A stretch of DNA of 64,000 nucleotides, taken from contig JBFGNS010000001.1 in NCBI GenBank assembly GCA_041574955.1, positions 52,830-116,829 on the forward strand, given 5' to 3'. This DNA comes from CALZJC01 sp041574955. Its GTDB lineage: Bacteria > Acidobacteriota > Thermoanaerobaculia > Multivoradales > JAHEKO01. Shown here in pieces: positions 11,476 through 20,353 of the stretch; the stretch's first letter is position 1; the number at the start of each line of letters is the position of its first letter. A program made the position numbers and the translations under genes. The notes under the pieces are model-generated. The model worked only from the letters and a program-made list of their open reading frames with translations, searched no databases and was not told the origin of the DNA.

Positions 11476-12648
11476 CTACCGGCCGGGCGGCGAGCGGTAG
11501 TAGCCGCGAGGGTGGACGACGGTCGGCTGTTGCGCGGTGCCGTTGATCCGGATGTCGAGCCGGCGGTAACCGCTGCGTCGCGGCTTGCGCGGCTCGAAGG
11601 TCACCAGGTAGCTGACGGCGGTTCGCCGTAGCGCCTCCGCGACCGCTGCGGTGAGCTCGGCGGCCGTGTCGGCGAAGCTGCCGCGAGTGCGTGCGGCCAG
11701 CAGCCGCAGCCCCTCCGGTCCCTGCCCCCTTGGGGGGGTGTCCGCGAGGTCGATGACGTGGATCGCGCGCCCGGTTCGCCGGTACTCGTCGAGGGTGTGG
11801 AACAGGGCGTTCTCGACCATGCCGCCGCCGAAGCGAGCCGTACTGTTGACGCGCCACGGCTCGCCCACCGCGGCGGCCTCGGCGGCGTCGCTGAGATAGG
11901 CCCAGTCGCGGGCTCGGGTCGCCGGGTTGCCGAGAATGGCCGAGCTGTCGAAGCCGCGCGAGAAGAGCACGACGGCCGTGTGCCCGGAGACGGCATGCGA
12001 CAGCTCGACCAGCCTCGCCAGTGCGCGGATCAGGGCGTGGATCTCGGCCTGGCGCTGCTGCACGATGCCGAGATCGGTTTCGCGGCCGCTGTCGGCCGCC
12101 GCCAGCGCGCTGTCGGCGGTGACCAGGGGCCCGGCACCGGCCGCTGCCCGCGCGGGAGGATCGTCGGCGGACGCGGCGCCCAGCTCGGTCACTGCGTCGA
12201 GCACCGCCCGCCGATCGGTGGTGGGAGCCACCCGCAGCTCGACCTCGCCGGCCCCTCGATGGACCGCCAGCGCGACCGAGTCGGCGGGCAGGACTGCATG
12301 CGACAGCAGCTCACGGGCGGCGGCCGAGCCCTCGGCCAGCGCCGCCTCAGTCAGCGCCGGCAGATCGTACAGCAGCAGCAGATGGCGGCGATCTCGCGGC
12401 GCCAGCTCGGGCGGTGCGGCGCCGGGCGATACGAGATCGATCTCACGGATGGCGACGACGGGCACCTTCCTACCCTCCTCGCGAACGGTGAAGCTCGGTG
12501 CACTGAGCCCGCGAACGGGTGAACCGCCGTGGAGCACCTGGACCTGGACGGTCGCCGACGGCCGCTGCGCCGCCGCCGGCCAGGCGGCCAGAGGGGCGGT
12601 TGCCACGACCGTCAGCAGACTGGCGAGAAGCCGCTCAAACCTGGGCAT
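11476..12648 (-). CDS. secreted VWFA-related domain protein
   Basis: Exported protein of 390 aa with a signal peptide (LLASLLTVVATAPLAAWPAAAQ). It has a beta-sandwich N-terminus and a von Willebrand factor A-like domain of the type common in Acidobacteria (HLLLLYDLPALTEA, then TAVVLFSRGFDSS). The expected MIDAS DxSxS is degenerate (DLPAL), so metal-dependent ligand binding may be lost. The C-terminus (SYLVTFEPRKPRRSGYRRLDIRI) is typical of this group. The ATG has an AAAGGAG ribosome site. It lies downstream of the ASPIC/VCBS gene on the same strand, and its stop abuts a copy of that gene's 3' end. Function unknown. Confidence 0.75.
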   Translation of the reverse strand: MPRFERLLASLLTVVATAPLAAWPAAAQRPSATVQVQVLHGGSPVRGLSAPSFTVREEGRKVPVVAIREIDLVSPGAAPPELAPRDRRHLLLLYDLPALTEAALAEGSAAARELLSHAVLPADSVALAVHRGAGEVELRVAPTTDRRAVLDAVTELGAASADDPPARAAAGAGPLVTADSALAAADSGRETDLGIVQQRQAEIHALIRALARLVELSHAVSGHTAVVLFSRGFDSSAILGNPATRARDWAYLSDAAEAAAVGEPWRVNSTARFGGGMVENALFHTLDEYRRTGRAIHVIDLADTPPRGQGPEGLRLLAARTRGSFADTAAELTAAVAEALRRTAVSYLVTFEPRKPRRSGYRRLDIRINGTAQQPTVVHPRGYYRSPPGR

Positions 12649-12814
12649 GACGAGCTCCTTTCCCGGGGAGGGCCCGGTTCATCGGTGCGAAGTCCGTGCC
12701 ACCGAGGGTGGAGCCGGTGGCTGTCGCCGCAACGGCCAGATCGTCGCCGCTTCCCCCGCGGTGTCCCCCGGTGGGTACACCGCCGTGTCCCGAGGGGCTG
12801 GGTCGGCGAGGTTC

Positions 12815-15148
12815 TCAAGGGTGGGCGGGGTGGCGGATCCTGAGGCGACGGTCGGCGGTCACCGTCTCGAGCCGCTGCCGGCGCCCGTCCGGCCAGCGCA
12901 GCTCGAGCGTGGCGCTGGAGCTTGCGCCGAGGCCGAGCTCGACCGCCGGCGTGCTCATGGAGAGATACCCTTCGCCGCCGGTGACCTGGCGCCAGATCGG
13001 TGCCGCGCGGCCGGGCAGCCGGGTCAGCACCACGGCGCCGAAGGCGTCGCGCCCCCCGGCCGAGGTCGTTGCGCCGAGCAGCTCGACGGCCAGCCAGTGG
13101 CGGCCGGCCGGGAGCTCGTTGCGGAACAGCCGAGCCGGGCCGTGGAACGCGCTCACCGCCAGGTCGACGTCGCCGTCGAGATCGAAGTCGGCCAGCGCCA
13201 GGCCGCGCGAGTTGGCCTCGGCCATCTCGGCGCCGCTCGCCACCGGCCGCGTCGGCAGGCCGCCGTCGCTGACCAGCAGCCGGTTGGCGTCGCGGCCGTT
13301 GTTCACCGCGTAGCGCCGTCCCGGTTGCTCGGGGTGCGCCCGGTACTGGAAGGTGGTCCAGTAGTCGGTGAAGCCGTTGACCAGGAACAGGTCGTCGTCG
13401 GCGTCGTGGTCGAAGTCGAGGAACAGCGCCGCCCACGACCAGCCGGTGTCGATCGCCGCCAGCGCCGGATCGTCGGCTGTGGTGAAGCGCGGCCGCGCCG
13501 GCCCGTCGCGCGACAGCAGCAGGCTGTTGGTCTCCACCAGCTCGAGACGGCGCGGTTCGAGCGACCAGATGTTGGTGATGAAGATGTCGGGCAGCAGGTC
13601 GGCGTTGAGATCGGCGAAGGCGACGTTCATGCCGTGGTTCGGGTCGGCGGCGCCGCTGTCCTCGGGAGCCGGCTCGAAGCTGCCGTCGCCGCGGTTGAGC
13701 AGCAGCTCGTTGCGGCCGAAGTCGTTGGCGACATAGACGTCCTGATCGCCGTCAAGGTCGACGTCGGTGTGCGACACGGCCTGCGCCCAGCCGGTGCTGC
13801 CGACGCCGGCCGCGGCGCTGACGTCTTCGAACCGCAGACCGCCCAGGTTGCGGAAGTAGCGGTCGGGCTGGCCGTTGCGGTTGTCTCCGGGCCGGAACGG
13901 GCTCTCGCCGGCCAGGTAGTTGCCGAAGTAGCCGACGTACAGGTCGAGCAGGCCGTCGCCGTCGCCGTCGAAGGCGGTCGCCGGGCCGCTGATGCCCGCT
14001 GCCGCGTCGAGGCCGGCCCCGGCCGTGGCGTCGGCGAAGCTGCCGTCGGGCAGGCCGCGGTACAGCCGGTCGGGGTCGCGAGCGCAGCCGGTGTACAGGT
14101 CCCGCCAGCCGTCGTTGTCGAAGTCGGCGATCAGCGGCGTGCGCGCCTCGCACGGGGCGCCGATGCCGAGCCGCTCGGTGACGTCGGTGAAGCGCATGCC
14201 GCCGAGGTTGCGGAACGCCCGGCAGCCCTGGCCGCCGCACACCACCAGGTCGGGCCAGCCGTCGCCGTCGAGGTCGCCGGCTGCCAGCCCGCCGCCGCTG
14301 AAGCTGGGCGCCAGGGGGCCGAACCTGCGCCAGCGCGCGAGCCAGTCGCTCGATACGTGCCGGAACTCGACACCGCTCGCCGCCGTGACGTCGGTGAACG
14401 GCGGGTCGACCGCCGGCGGTGCCTGCCGGTCGGGAGCCATGGCGGGCTGCTGCAGCCGCTGCGCGGCGGTCTGCACGTGGACCGCGCGCACCGCCTCGGC
14501 CCGCTCCCGGCGCGCCAGCTCGCCGGCGCGCCGCAGCAGCAGCAGCCCGATCGCCGCCGCCTCGCCGGCCAGCCGCTCAGCCGCCTGCGGACCGAGCGCC
14601 GGCAGCGTCGCCGGGCCCGTCTGCGCGGCCAGCGACAGGACGACCTGCCAGCCGAAGCCGGTGGCGGCGAACGCCTCGAGGTCCCAGCGCTCGATCACCG
14701 TCCCACCGTCCTGCCGGTCCGGCAGGAAGACCGTCTCGTCCCACGGCGTGGGACGGCGGGGGAGGGTCAGCGCGGCGGCCGTCGCGACGGCCTCGGCCGA
14801 GAGCGGTGCCGCATCGTCACCGCCGGGGGGCTGGGCTCGCACCGCGGCCTGCACCACCGCCACCAGGTAGCGCCGGGCGAGCTCCTCGCACACTCCCAGC
14901 AGGGCCGACAGCTCCTCGGCCTCGGCCGCCACCGGGTAGGCCACGAAGTAACGCGCCAGGTTGCGCAGCAGGACGTCGAGCGGCGTCAAGCCCTCGATCC
15001 GCTGGTTGCCGAGCTCCTCCAGGCGGTCGGCGGCGGTAGCGGCGAGGTCTGCCTGGGCGCCTGCCGCTGCGCCGCTGGCCGGCAGCGCGATCCCGACCGT
15101 CGCGAGTGCCGCGCACCAGAGCCCGAGCCGCCGCCGGTGCCGGATCAC
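12815..15148 (-). CDS. secreted VCBS/FG-GAP repeat protein with ASPIC/UnbV C-terminus (CRTAC1-like)
   Basis: Large exported protein, 777 aa from a GTG that gives a good signal peptide (LGLWCAALATVGIALPASG); an upstream ATG at 15232 would add 28 residues. About 240 N-terminal helical residues are followed by seven Ca-binding VCBS/FG-GAP motifs, including DLDGDGWPD, DFDNDGWRD, DGDGDGLLD and DFDLDGDVD. These suggest a beta-propeller. An ASPIC/UnbV domain closes the protein (LEVRWPDG-like LELRWPDGRRQ). Such proteins are common in Acidobacteria and Bacteroidetes and are thought to be extracellular or adhesive. A 123-bp copy of its 3' end lies downstream of the next gene. Confidence 0.85.
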   Translation of the reverse strand: MIRHRRRLGLWCAALATVGIALPASGAAAGAQADLAATAADRLEELGNQRIEGLTPLDVLLRNLARYFVAYPVAAEAEELSALLGVCEELARRYLVAVVQAAVRAQPPGGDDAAPLSAEAVATAAALTLPRRPTPWDETVFLPDRQDGGTVIERWDLEAFAATGFGWQVVLSLAAQTGPATLPALGPQAAERLAGEAAAIGLLLLRRAGELARRERAEAVRAVHVQTAAQRLQQPAMAPDRQAPPAVDPPFTDVTAASGVEFRHVSSDWLARWRRFGPLAPSFSGGGLAAGDLDGDGWPDLVVCGGQGCRAFRNLGGMRFTDVTERLGIGAPCEARTPLIADFDNDGWRDLYTGCARDPDRLYRGLPDGSFADATAGAGLDAAAGISGPATAFDGDGDGLLDLYVGYFGNYLAGESPFRPGDNRNGQPDRYFRNLGGLRFEDVSAAAGVGSTGWAQAVSHTDVDLDGDQDVYVANDFGRNELLLNRGDGSFEPAPEDSGAADPNHGMNVAFADLNADLLPDIFITNIWSLEPRRLELVETNSLLLSRDGPARPRFTTADDPALAAIDTGWSWAALFLDFDHDADDDLFLVNGFTDYWTTFQYRAHPEQPGRRYAVNNGRDANRLLVSDGGLPTRPVASGAEMAEANSRGLALADFDLDGDVDLAVSAFHGPARLFRNELPAGRHWLAVELLGATTSAGGRDAFGAVVLTRLPGRAAPIWRQVTGGEGYLSMSTPAVELGLGASSSATLELRWPDGRRQRLETVTADRRLRIRHPAHP
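12827..12949. repeat. parent copy of a 123-bp duplication
   Basis: The 3' end of the ASPIC/VCBS gene recurs at 11352-11474 in direct orientation, about 92% identical without gaps. The VWFA-related gene lies between the copies. Confidence 0.8.
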
Positions 15149-15161
15149 GGCCGGCAGGATA

Positions 15162-15398
15162 TCAGCGGCGTTCCGGGTCCCGGCGGTCGTCGCCCCACCC
15201 CCTGCGGTCCGGGGTGGCGGACGGCGCGTCACCGGACCGTCCGCGCCGGGCTGCGGGCGGCGGGTGGGCGAGCCGCGCTCCTGCGGTCGGCGCCGGGCGG
15301 CGGCGCAGCCGCCAGCGCAGCGACCACGACACCTGGACCAGGTAGGCGCGCAGACCGCCGATCTGGCGTAGCGGACGGCGATCGGTGAACAGGCTCAT
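15162..15398 (-). CDS. possible small basic protein (doubtful)
   Basis: An ATG-started frame of 78 codons beginning MSLFTDRRPLRQIGGL with a Trp/Arg-rich segment (LVQVSWSLRWRLRRR) that could be amphipathic or membrane-associated. There is no clear ribosome site, and the C-terminal half is low-complexity Arg/Pro. It would overlap the longer alternative start of the ASPIC gene. It may be random open frame in GC-rich DNA. Confidence 0.25.
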   Translation of the reverse strand: MSLFTDRRPLRQIGGLRAYLVQVSWSLRWRLRRRPAPTAGARLAHPPPAARRGRSGDAPSATPDRRGWGDDRRDPERR

Positions 15399-15512
15399 GG
15401 CAGCTCGCTGGTCGGCCCGGGGCGCCGGCCGGCCCTGTCTGTCCTGTTGGATGCTGTGGCGGACGGCTTCCTTCGCGCTTCTTCGCGGCGGGCCGCGGCG
15501 AGCGCCGCGGGC

Positions 15513-15518
15513 TAGAAT
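15513..15518 (+). promoter_or_regulatory. -10-like element (GGCTAGAAT) upstream of arsC
   Basis: TAGAAT lies 29 bp before the arsC GTG, an ordinary distance for a -10 box with a short leader. No -35 match is seen. Confidence 0.3.
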
Positions 15519-15547
15519 GCCGTGGCCCGCCGGAAGGTGTTCCCGCC

Positions 15548-15982
15548 GTGAAGAAGATCCTGTTCCTGTGCACCGGCAACTCGTGCCGCAGCCAGATGGC
15601 GGAGGGCTGGGCTCGGCACCTGCTCGACGGCGTGGAGGCCCACTCGGCCGGTACCGCGCCGGGGCGGATCGATCCGAGGGCGGTCGCGGTGATGGCCGAG
15701 GCCGGCGTCGACATCTCGGGCCAGCGCTCGAAGGGGGTCGACGAGCTGGCGGAGGTGCCGTTCGACCTGGTGGTGACGGTGTGCGACGCTGCCAGCCAGA
15801 GCTGTCCGGTGTTCCCGGGCGCCACCCGCGTAGTGCACCACGGCTTCGACGATCCGCCACGGCTGGCGGCGGCGGCCGGCGACGTGGCGACGGCGCTGGC
15901 GGCCTACCGGCGGGTACGCGACGAGATCCGGACGATGGTGGCCGGGCTGCCGGCGCGCGAGCTGTCCGGGCACGGCGGCTGA
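15548..15982 (+). CDS. arsC: arsenate reductase, thioredoxin-coupled (LMW-PTP fold)
   Basis: Reduces arsenate to arsenite in the cytoplasm, 144 aa. The P-loop CTGNSCRS (C8, R14) has the low-molecular-weight phosphatase signature. The Cys pair C79 and C86 in VCDAASQSCP has the same spacing as C82/C89 of S. aureus ArsC, which identifies the thioredoxin-coupled class rather than a Tyr phosphatase. The GTG start is preceded by GGAAGG. No ars regulator or efflux gene is next to it. It converges with the SNF2 helicase gene with 15 bp between stops. Confidence 0.88.
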   Translation: MKKILFLCTGNSCRSQMAEGWARHLLDGVEAHSAGTAPGRIDPRAVAVMAEAGVDISGQRSKGVDELAEVPFDLVVTVCDAASQSCPVFPGATRVVHHGFDDPPRLAAAAGDVATALAAYRRVRDEIRTMVAGLPARELSGHGG

Positions 15983-15997
15983 GCGACCGGCCGCGGT

Positions 15998-18900
15998 TCA
16001 GCTCAACAGCATCTGGAGATCTTCGGCCGTGAGCTGCTTGAGCGGCTCGCCGCCGCCGTCGAGGATGGCCTCGGCGATCTTGCGCTTCGAGCGCTGCAGC
16101 TCGAGGATCTTCTCCTCGACCGTGTCGCGCGCGATCAAGCGGTAGGCGAACACCGGCTGGGTCTGCCCGATGCGGTGCGCCCGGTCGATGGCCTGGGCCT
16201 CGACCGCCGGGTTCCACCACGGATCGATCAGGAAGACGTAGCCGGCGGCGGTGAGGTTGAGCCCCAGGCCACCGGCCTTGAGGCTGACCAGGAACAGGTT
16301 GCAGTCGGGGTCGTTCTGGAACCGGTCGACCACCTCGCCGCGCTTGCGGGTCTGGCCGTCGAGGTAGGCGTACTCGACACCCTGCTCGTCGAGATGCCGC
16401 CGTACGAACGCCAGTAGCTGGGTGAACTGGGAGAACACCAGCACTTTGTGCCCCTCGTCGAGCACCTCGGCGACCTGCTCGTAGAGCGCCTCCAGCTTGG
16501 AGCTGCCCGCCGGCACCCAGTCGTCGTCCACCAGGCCCGGGTGGCAGGCGATCTGGCGCAGTCGCAGCAGCGCCTCGAGCACCTGGATGGTCGAGCCCGC
16601 CACCCCCTTGCTCTCGACCTGGCGCAGCAGGCTGGCCTGGTAGCTGCGCTTGACCTGGTCGTAGATCTCGCGCTGGCGGTCGTTGAGGGTGCAGAGCAGG
16701 ACCTGCTCGGTCTTGGGCGGCAGGTCGGGCAGCACCTGGCTTTTGGTGCGGCGCAGGATGAACGGCCGGATGCCCTCGGCGACCAGCGCCAGCTCCTGCT
16801 GGCTGGCGGTGCGGCCGCTGGTCAGCACCTCGAGGGTGGGGAGCCGGCCGAGCAGTCCGGGGTTGAGAAAGTCGAACAGCGAGCCCAGCTCACCCAGGTG
16901 GTTCTCGATCGGCGTGCCGGTGAGGGCCAGCCGGTGGCGCCCGACCAGTAACCGGCTGGCCTTGGCCGCTTGCGATTCGCGGTTCTTGATCGCCTGTGCC
17001 TCGTCCAGGATGATGGTGTCGAACTCGACCTCGACCAGGAAGCCGACGTCGCGTCGCAGCGTGCCGTAGGTGGTGACCACCAGATCGTAGTCGCCCAGCC
17101 TGGCCTGCAGCGCCTCCCGGCCGGGGCCGCCGTACTCCACCACCTTCAGATCGGGGGTGAAGCGCTGCGCTTCGTCTAGCCAGTTGTAGACCAGGCTGCG
17201 CGGCGCCACCACCAACCAGGGCAGCCCGGTGGTCTTCGACGCCGTGCGGTGGGTGCGCAGCAGGGCCAGCACCTGGACCGTCTTGCCGAGGCCCATGTCG
17301 TCGGCCAGCACGCCTCCGAGGCCGAACTCGCGCAGGAAGTCGAGCCATCCGAGACCGTCGCGCTGGTAGCCGCGCAGCGTGCCGCGGAAGCTGCGCGGCT
17401 CCTTCTTGGGTTTGATGCGGTCGAACGAGCGCAGCTTGTCGCGCAGCTTCGAGAAGCCCTGGTCGACCTCGGGCTCGGGCATCTGCGCCAGCAGCGCGTC
17501 GACCAGCAGGGCCTGCGACGGAATGAACCTCAGGCCGGTGTCGGTGGTCGAGTGGGCGAGCTGCGCCAGCGAGCCGTAGGCCTCGCTCACCGAAGCCGGC
17601 AGCAGGCCGCGGGAGCCGTCGCCCAGCGAGACGAAGCGGTCGCCGCGGGCCAGCGCCGCCAGCACCTCCGAGATGTCGATCTCCTCGCCGGCGAAGTCGA
17701 GCTCACCGCTCAGCTCGAACCAGTCGATGCCGCTCTCGACGCGCAGCGCCGGCGGGCTGGGCGAGCGCAGCGAGCTGCCGTGCACTTCGACGGTCCAGCC
17801 GTCGGCGAGCAGCGGCTCGGCCACCACCGGCACCTCCTGCGGCGGCAGCTCGAGCTCGTGCCCCTTGCCGGCGGGCACCGGCCGCACGCCGGCCTCCAGC
17901 AGCCGTACCAGGGCGGCGTGCTCCCAGTCCATGTCGCGCCGCAGCACGGTGCGCCGCGGCCAGTCGACGATCGTCGAGCGCGAGTCGGCGGCGCTGACCT
18001 CCATCGAGCCGTAGACGAACGACAGCTCGGCCACCAGCGGCGCGTTGGGCAGCACCGAGGCCGCGTCCTGCTCCAGCACCAGCCTCGGGGCCGGCTCCTC
18101 CCGCTCCTCGAACAGCCCCAGCTCGGTAGGCAGCTCGAGCTGAGGCAGGTCGCCGATCTCGTGCAGCTGGGTCAGGGCCTCCTCGAGCTCTTCCTTGGGG
18201 ATCAGGATCTCTTCCGAGTGGCGCAGCAGCCGGCACCATTCGATGTCCCGCGCGCGCCCGGCCATCAGGCGGCCGAGCGACGCACCGGCGACGACCAGGG
18301 CCGTGTCGTCGCCGTCCGGGGGCAGCACCAGCTGCACCGCGTCGAGCGGCACGCTGTCGTCGCCGCGCTCCAGGCTGCCGCCCAGCTTGACCGCGCCGGC
18401 CGGCGCCGCCTGCAGCCGCAGCGCCAGGCGCCAAGGCTGTCCGGAGTCCCAGGAGAGCTGGCGCCGGTTGGCCGGGTTGCGGCCGTCCCACCAGCCCAGG
18501 AGGCCGGCCTCGGCGAGCTGCGGCAGCACCGCGGCGTGCAGTCGGGCAGGCAGGCGGAACTGCTGCGCGCGACCGGCGTCGACCGGCTTCCGGCCACGCG
18601 GCCCGCGTCCCTTGCGCAGCGGCGGGGCGGCGGCGAAGGCGGTGACCAGCGCCGGCGCACGCTGCGACGTGTTGCCATCGGGAGCCTGGGCCAGCAGTGC
18701 GGCCAGCTCGTCGGTCGCCAGGGTGGCGCGCTTGAGCTTGCCGGATTTGCCGCCGCCGCGTCGCTGGAACAGGTCGATGACCACCGCGCCGGCGGCTTCG
18801 CTGGCCGCGGTGTTGATCAGCAGGCGGAGGTTGGGGGGGGCCTGCGGCCGCTGCTGTTGGCCGTCGCCTGGAGTCTCGGCTTCGACGCCCTCGAGCTCCT

Positions 18901-19453
18901 CGCGGAGCCGCCCCAGCTGGTCCTGCCAGCCGGCACGCCGTCCGCGGCTGCGGCCGCGCGGCCCCGCCGCCTTGCGCTGGCGTCGCGGTCTCGCCAGATG
19001 CACCCGCGCTCGCTGCTCGATCTGGCCGGGGTCGTCCTCGCGCTCGGTTGGCCGTTCCTTGCGCAGCGCCAGCCTGCCCCGGCCCGGCGGTTGGACCGAC
19101 GGATCGAGGCTACCGATTGCCAGCAGGGTCGCCCACAGGTGCTTGCACGGGCGCCCGCCGGCAAACCGCTGGCAGGTGCACGAGGCGCGCAGCAGCCTGG
19201 ACTCCGGGACCTCGGACCAGTCGACCTCCACGGTGTAGCTCTCGTGCTCGGTGCCGGCGACGCGCGCCATCGCCCGGCCGCCGTTGACCGCCAGCTGCAC
19301 CCGGCCCTCGTCGAAGTAGTCGTCCCCGCGCTGGCGGTCTCCGGGCTGGAAGTGCGAGCTGCTTCGCTTGTGCAGCGGTACGGGGCGCGGGCCGGAGCCA
19401 CCGCGGGGCTTGCGTCCCGGCGGCGGACCTTTCTCCGTGGTCGTCGTGGACAT
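15998..19453 (-). CDS. SWIM zinc-finger SNF2-family helicase
   Basis: Large DNA-translocating ATPase of the bacterial SNF2/HepA-like group, 1151 aa. A SWIM zinc finger near the N-terminus has C92, C94, C103 and H105 (CTCQ...CKHLW). A long middle region, including a bacterial SNF2-associated segment, precedes the ATPase core from about residue 700. The core has Walker A MGLGKTVQ, DEAQ box DEAQAIKN and TGTPIENHLGELGSLFDFL. The C-terminal helicase lobe has HRIGQTQPVFAYRLI. The ATG at 19453 is the first before recognisable sequence; upstream codons are Arg/Pro-rich and unlikely. Probably acts on DNA-protein complexes; a specific role is not known. Confidence 0.88.
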   Translation of the reverse strand: MSTTTTEKGPPPGRKPRGGSGPRPVPLHKRSSSHFQPGDRQRGDDYFDEGRVQLAVNGGRAMARVAGTEHESYTVEVDWSEVPESRLLRASCTCQRFAGGRPCKHLWATLLAIGSLDPSVQPPGRGRLALRKERPTEREDDPGQIEQRARVHLARPRRQRKAAGPRGRSRGRRAGWQDQLGRLREELEGVEAETPGDGQQQRPQAPPNLRLLINTAASEAAGAVVIDLFQRRGGGKSGKLKRATLATDELAALLAQAPDGNTSQRAPALVTAFAAAPPLRKGRGPRGRKPVDAGRAQQFRLPARLHAAVLPQLAEAGLLGWWDGRNPANRRQLSWDSGQPWRLALRLQAAPAGAVKLGGSLERGDDSVPLDAVQLVLPPDGDDTALVVAGASLGRLMAGRARDIEWCRLLRHSEEILIPKEELEEALTQLHEIGDLPQLELPTELGLFEEREEPAPRLVLEQDAASVLPNAPLVAELSFVYGSMEVSAADSRSTIVDWPRRTVLRRDMDWEHAALVRLLEAGVRPVPAGKGHELELPPQEVPVVAEPLLADGWTVEVHGSSLRSPSPPALRVESGIDWFELSGELDFAGEEIDISEVLAALARGDRFVSLGDGSRGLLPASVSEAYGSLAQLAHSTTDTGLRFIPSQALLVDALLAQMPEPEVDQGFSKLRDKLRSFDRIKPKKEPRSFRGTLRGYQRDGLGWLDFLREFGLGGVLADDMGLGKTVQVLALLRTHRTASKTTGLPWLVVAPRSLVYNWLDEAQRFTPDLKVVEYGGPGREALQARLGDYDLVVTTYGTLRRDVGFLVEVEFDTIILDEAQAIKNRESQAAKASRLLVGRHRLALTGTPIENHLGELGSLFDFLNPGLLGRLPTLEVLTSGRTASQQELALVAEGIRPFILRRTKSQVLPDLPPKTEQVLLCTLNDRQREIYDQVKRSYQASLLRQVESKGVAGSTIQVLEALLRLRQIACHPGLVDDDWVPAGSSKLEALYEQVAEVLDEGHKVLVFSQFTQLLAFVRRHLDEQGVEYAYLDGQTRKRGEVVDRFQNDPDCNLFLVSLKAGGLGLNLTAAGYVFLIDPWWNPAVEAQAIDRAHRIGQTQPVFAYRLIARDTVEEKILELQRSKRKIAEAILDGGGEPLKQLTAEDLQMLLS

Positions 19454-19717
19454 GGAGCGAAGAGGCTCGAAAGGCGGAGCAGCTTGGCGCCGTACGGGCT
19501 GGCGCGGGCTGCGAGCGCTCGCCTGGTACTGCCCCGTCAGTCTTCCGCGCGCCGGCCGAACAGCCGCGGCGGGGCGAGCGACCGCGTTAGTGTACAGCAT
19601 CCGAGGCGGTTTTTGGGCAGGTGCCCTCAAATCCGACCGAAGGATCGGCGCCCGGTGGGCATCCAACATGACAGATCGGAGGAAACCGCCAGCGGCACGG
19701 CCGGGCAGGCTGACGAG

Positions 19718-20353
19718 ATGAGAGCGACGAAGACCGAGCGGGAGCTGGTCCGGCGGATGGTGGCCGGCGACGCTTCGGCTTTCGACGAGTTCGCCGACGG
19801 CTACCTGCCGGGTCTCTACCGGTTCGCGGCCGCCCGGCTGGCCGGAGACCGGGAGCTGACCCGCGACATCGTCCAGAGCACCGCCTGCAAGGTGATCGCC
19901 AAGATCGCCTCGTTTCGCGGCGAGGCGGCGCTGATGACCTGGCTCTGCGCCTGCTGCCGCAACGAGATCGCAGCCCACTTTCGCCGTCACATGCGGAGCG
20001 CGCACGAGGTCGACCTGGAGGTCGCCGAGGAGACCGGGGCGGGTGAGTCCGTCACGCCGCCACCGGACGGGCCGGAGAGCGCCGCCATTCGCCGCCAGGC
20101 CGCCGATCTGGTCCACGTCGCGCTCGACACGCTACCGGCGCACTACAGCCAGGCGCTCGAATGGAAATACCTCGAGGAGCTGCCGGTGAGCGAGATCGCC
20201 GGCCGCCTCAACCTCGGCCTCAAGGCCGCCGAGTCGCTTCTCACCCGCGCCCGCCAGGCGTTTCGCGACAGCTACGGCCGCCTCGCGGCCACCCCCGGCA
20301 GGGCCGCTTCGGCGCCGGCCTGGATCGGGCGGAGAATGGAGCTCGAATCATGA
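19718..20353 (+). CDS. ECF-type RNA polymerase sigma factor
   Basis: Extracytoplasmic-function sigma factor, 211 aa. Sigma region 2 (AFDEFADGYLPGLYRFAAAR, then ELTRDIVQSTACKVI and MTWLCACCRNEIAAHF) and region 4 (LPAHYSQALEWKYLEELP, then VSEIAGRLNLGLKAAESLL) are clear. Its stop overlaps the ATG of the FecR-like gene (ATGA), the usual arrangement for a sigma/anti-sigma pair. It is divergent from the helicase gene with about 264 bp between. It probably drives its own operon or the convergent TonB-receptor gene. Confidence 0.9.
   Translation: MRATKTERELVRRMVAGDASAFDEFADGYLPGLYRFAAARLAGDRELTRDIVQSTACKVIAKIASFRGEAALMTWLCACCRNEIAAHFRRHMRSAHEVDLEVAEETGAGESVTPPPDGPESAAIRRQAADLVHVALDTLPAHYSQALEWKYLEELPVSEIAGRLNLGLKAAESLLTRARQAFRDSYGRLAATPGRAASAPAWIGRRMELES

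Larger units (their letters stand above)
15149..15547. other. intergenic region before arsC, ~400 bp
   Basis: The divergent gap between the ASPIC gene and arsC. It holds a possible minus-strand small gene (15162-15398) and a -10-like TAGAAT for arsC. The rest is GC-rich sequence in which I see no other feature. Confidence 0.4.
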
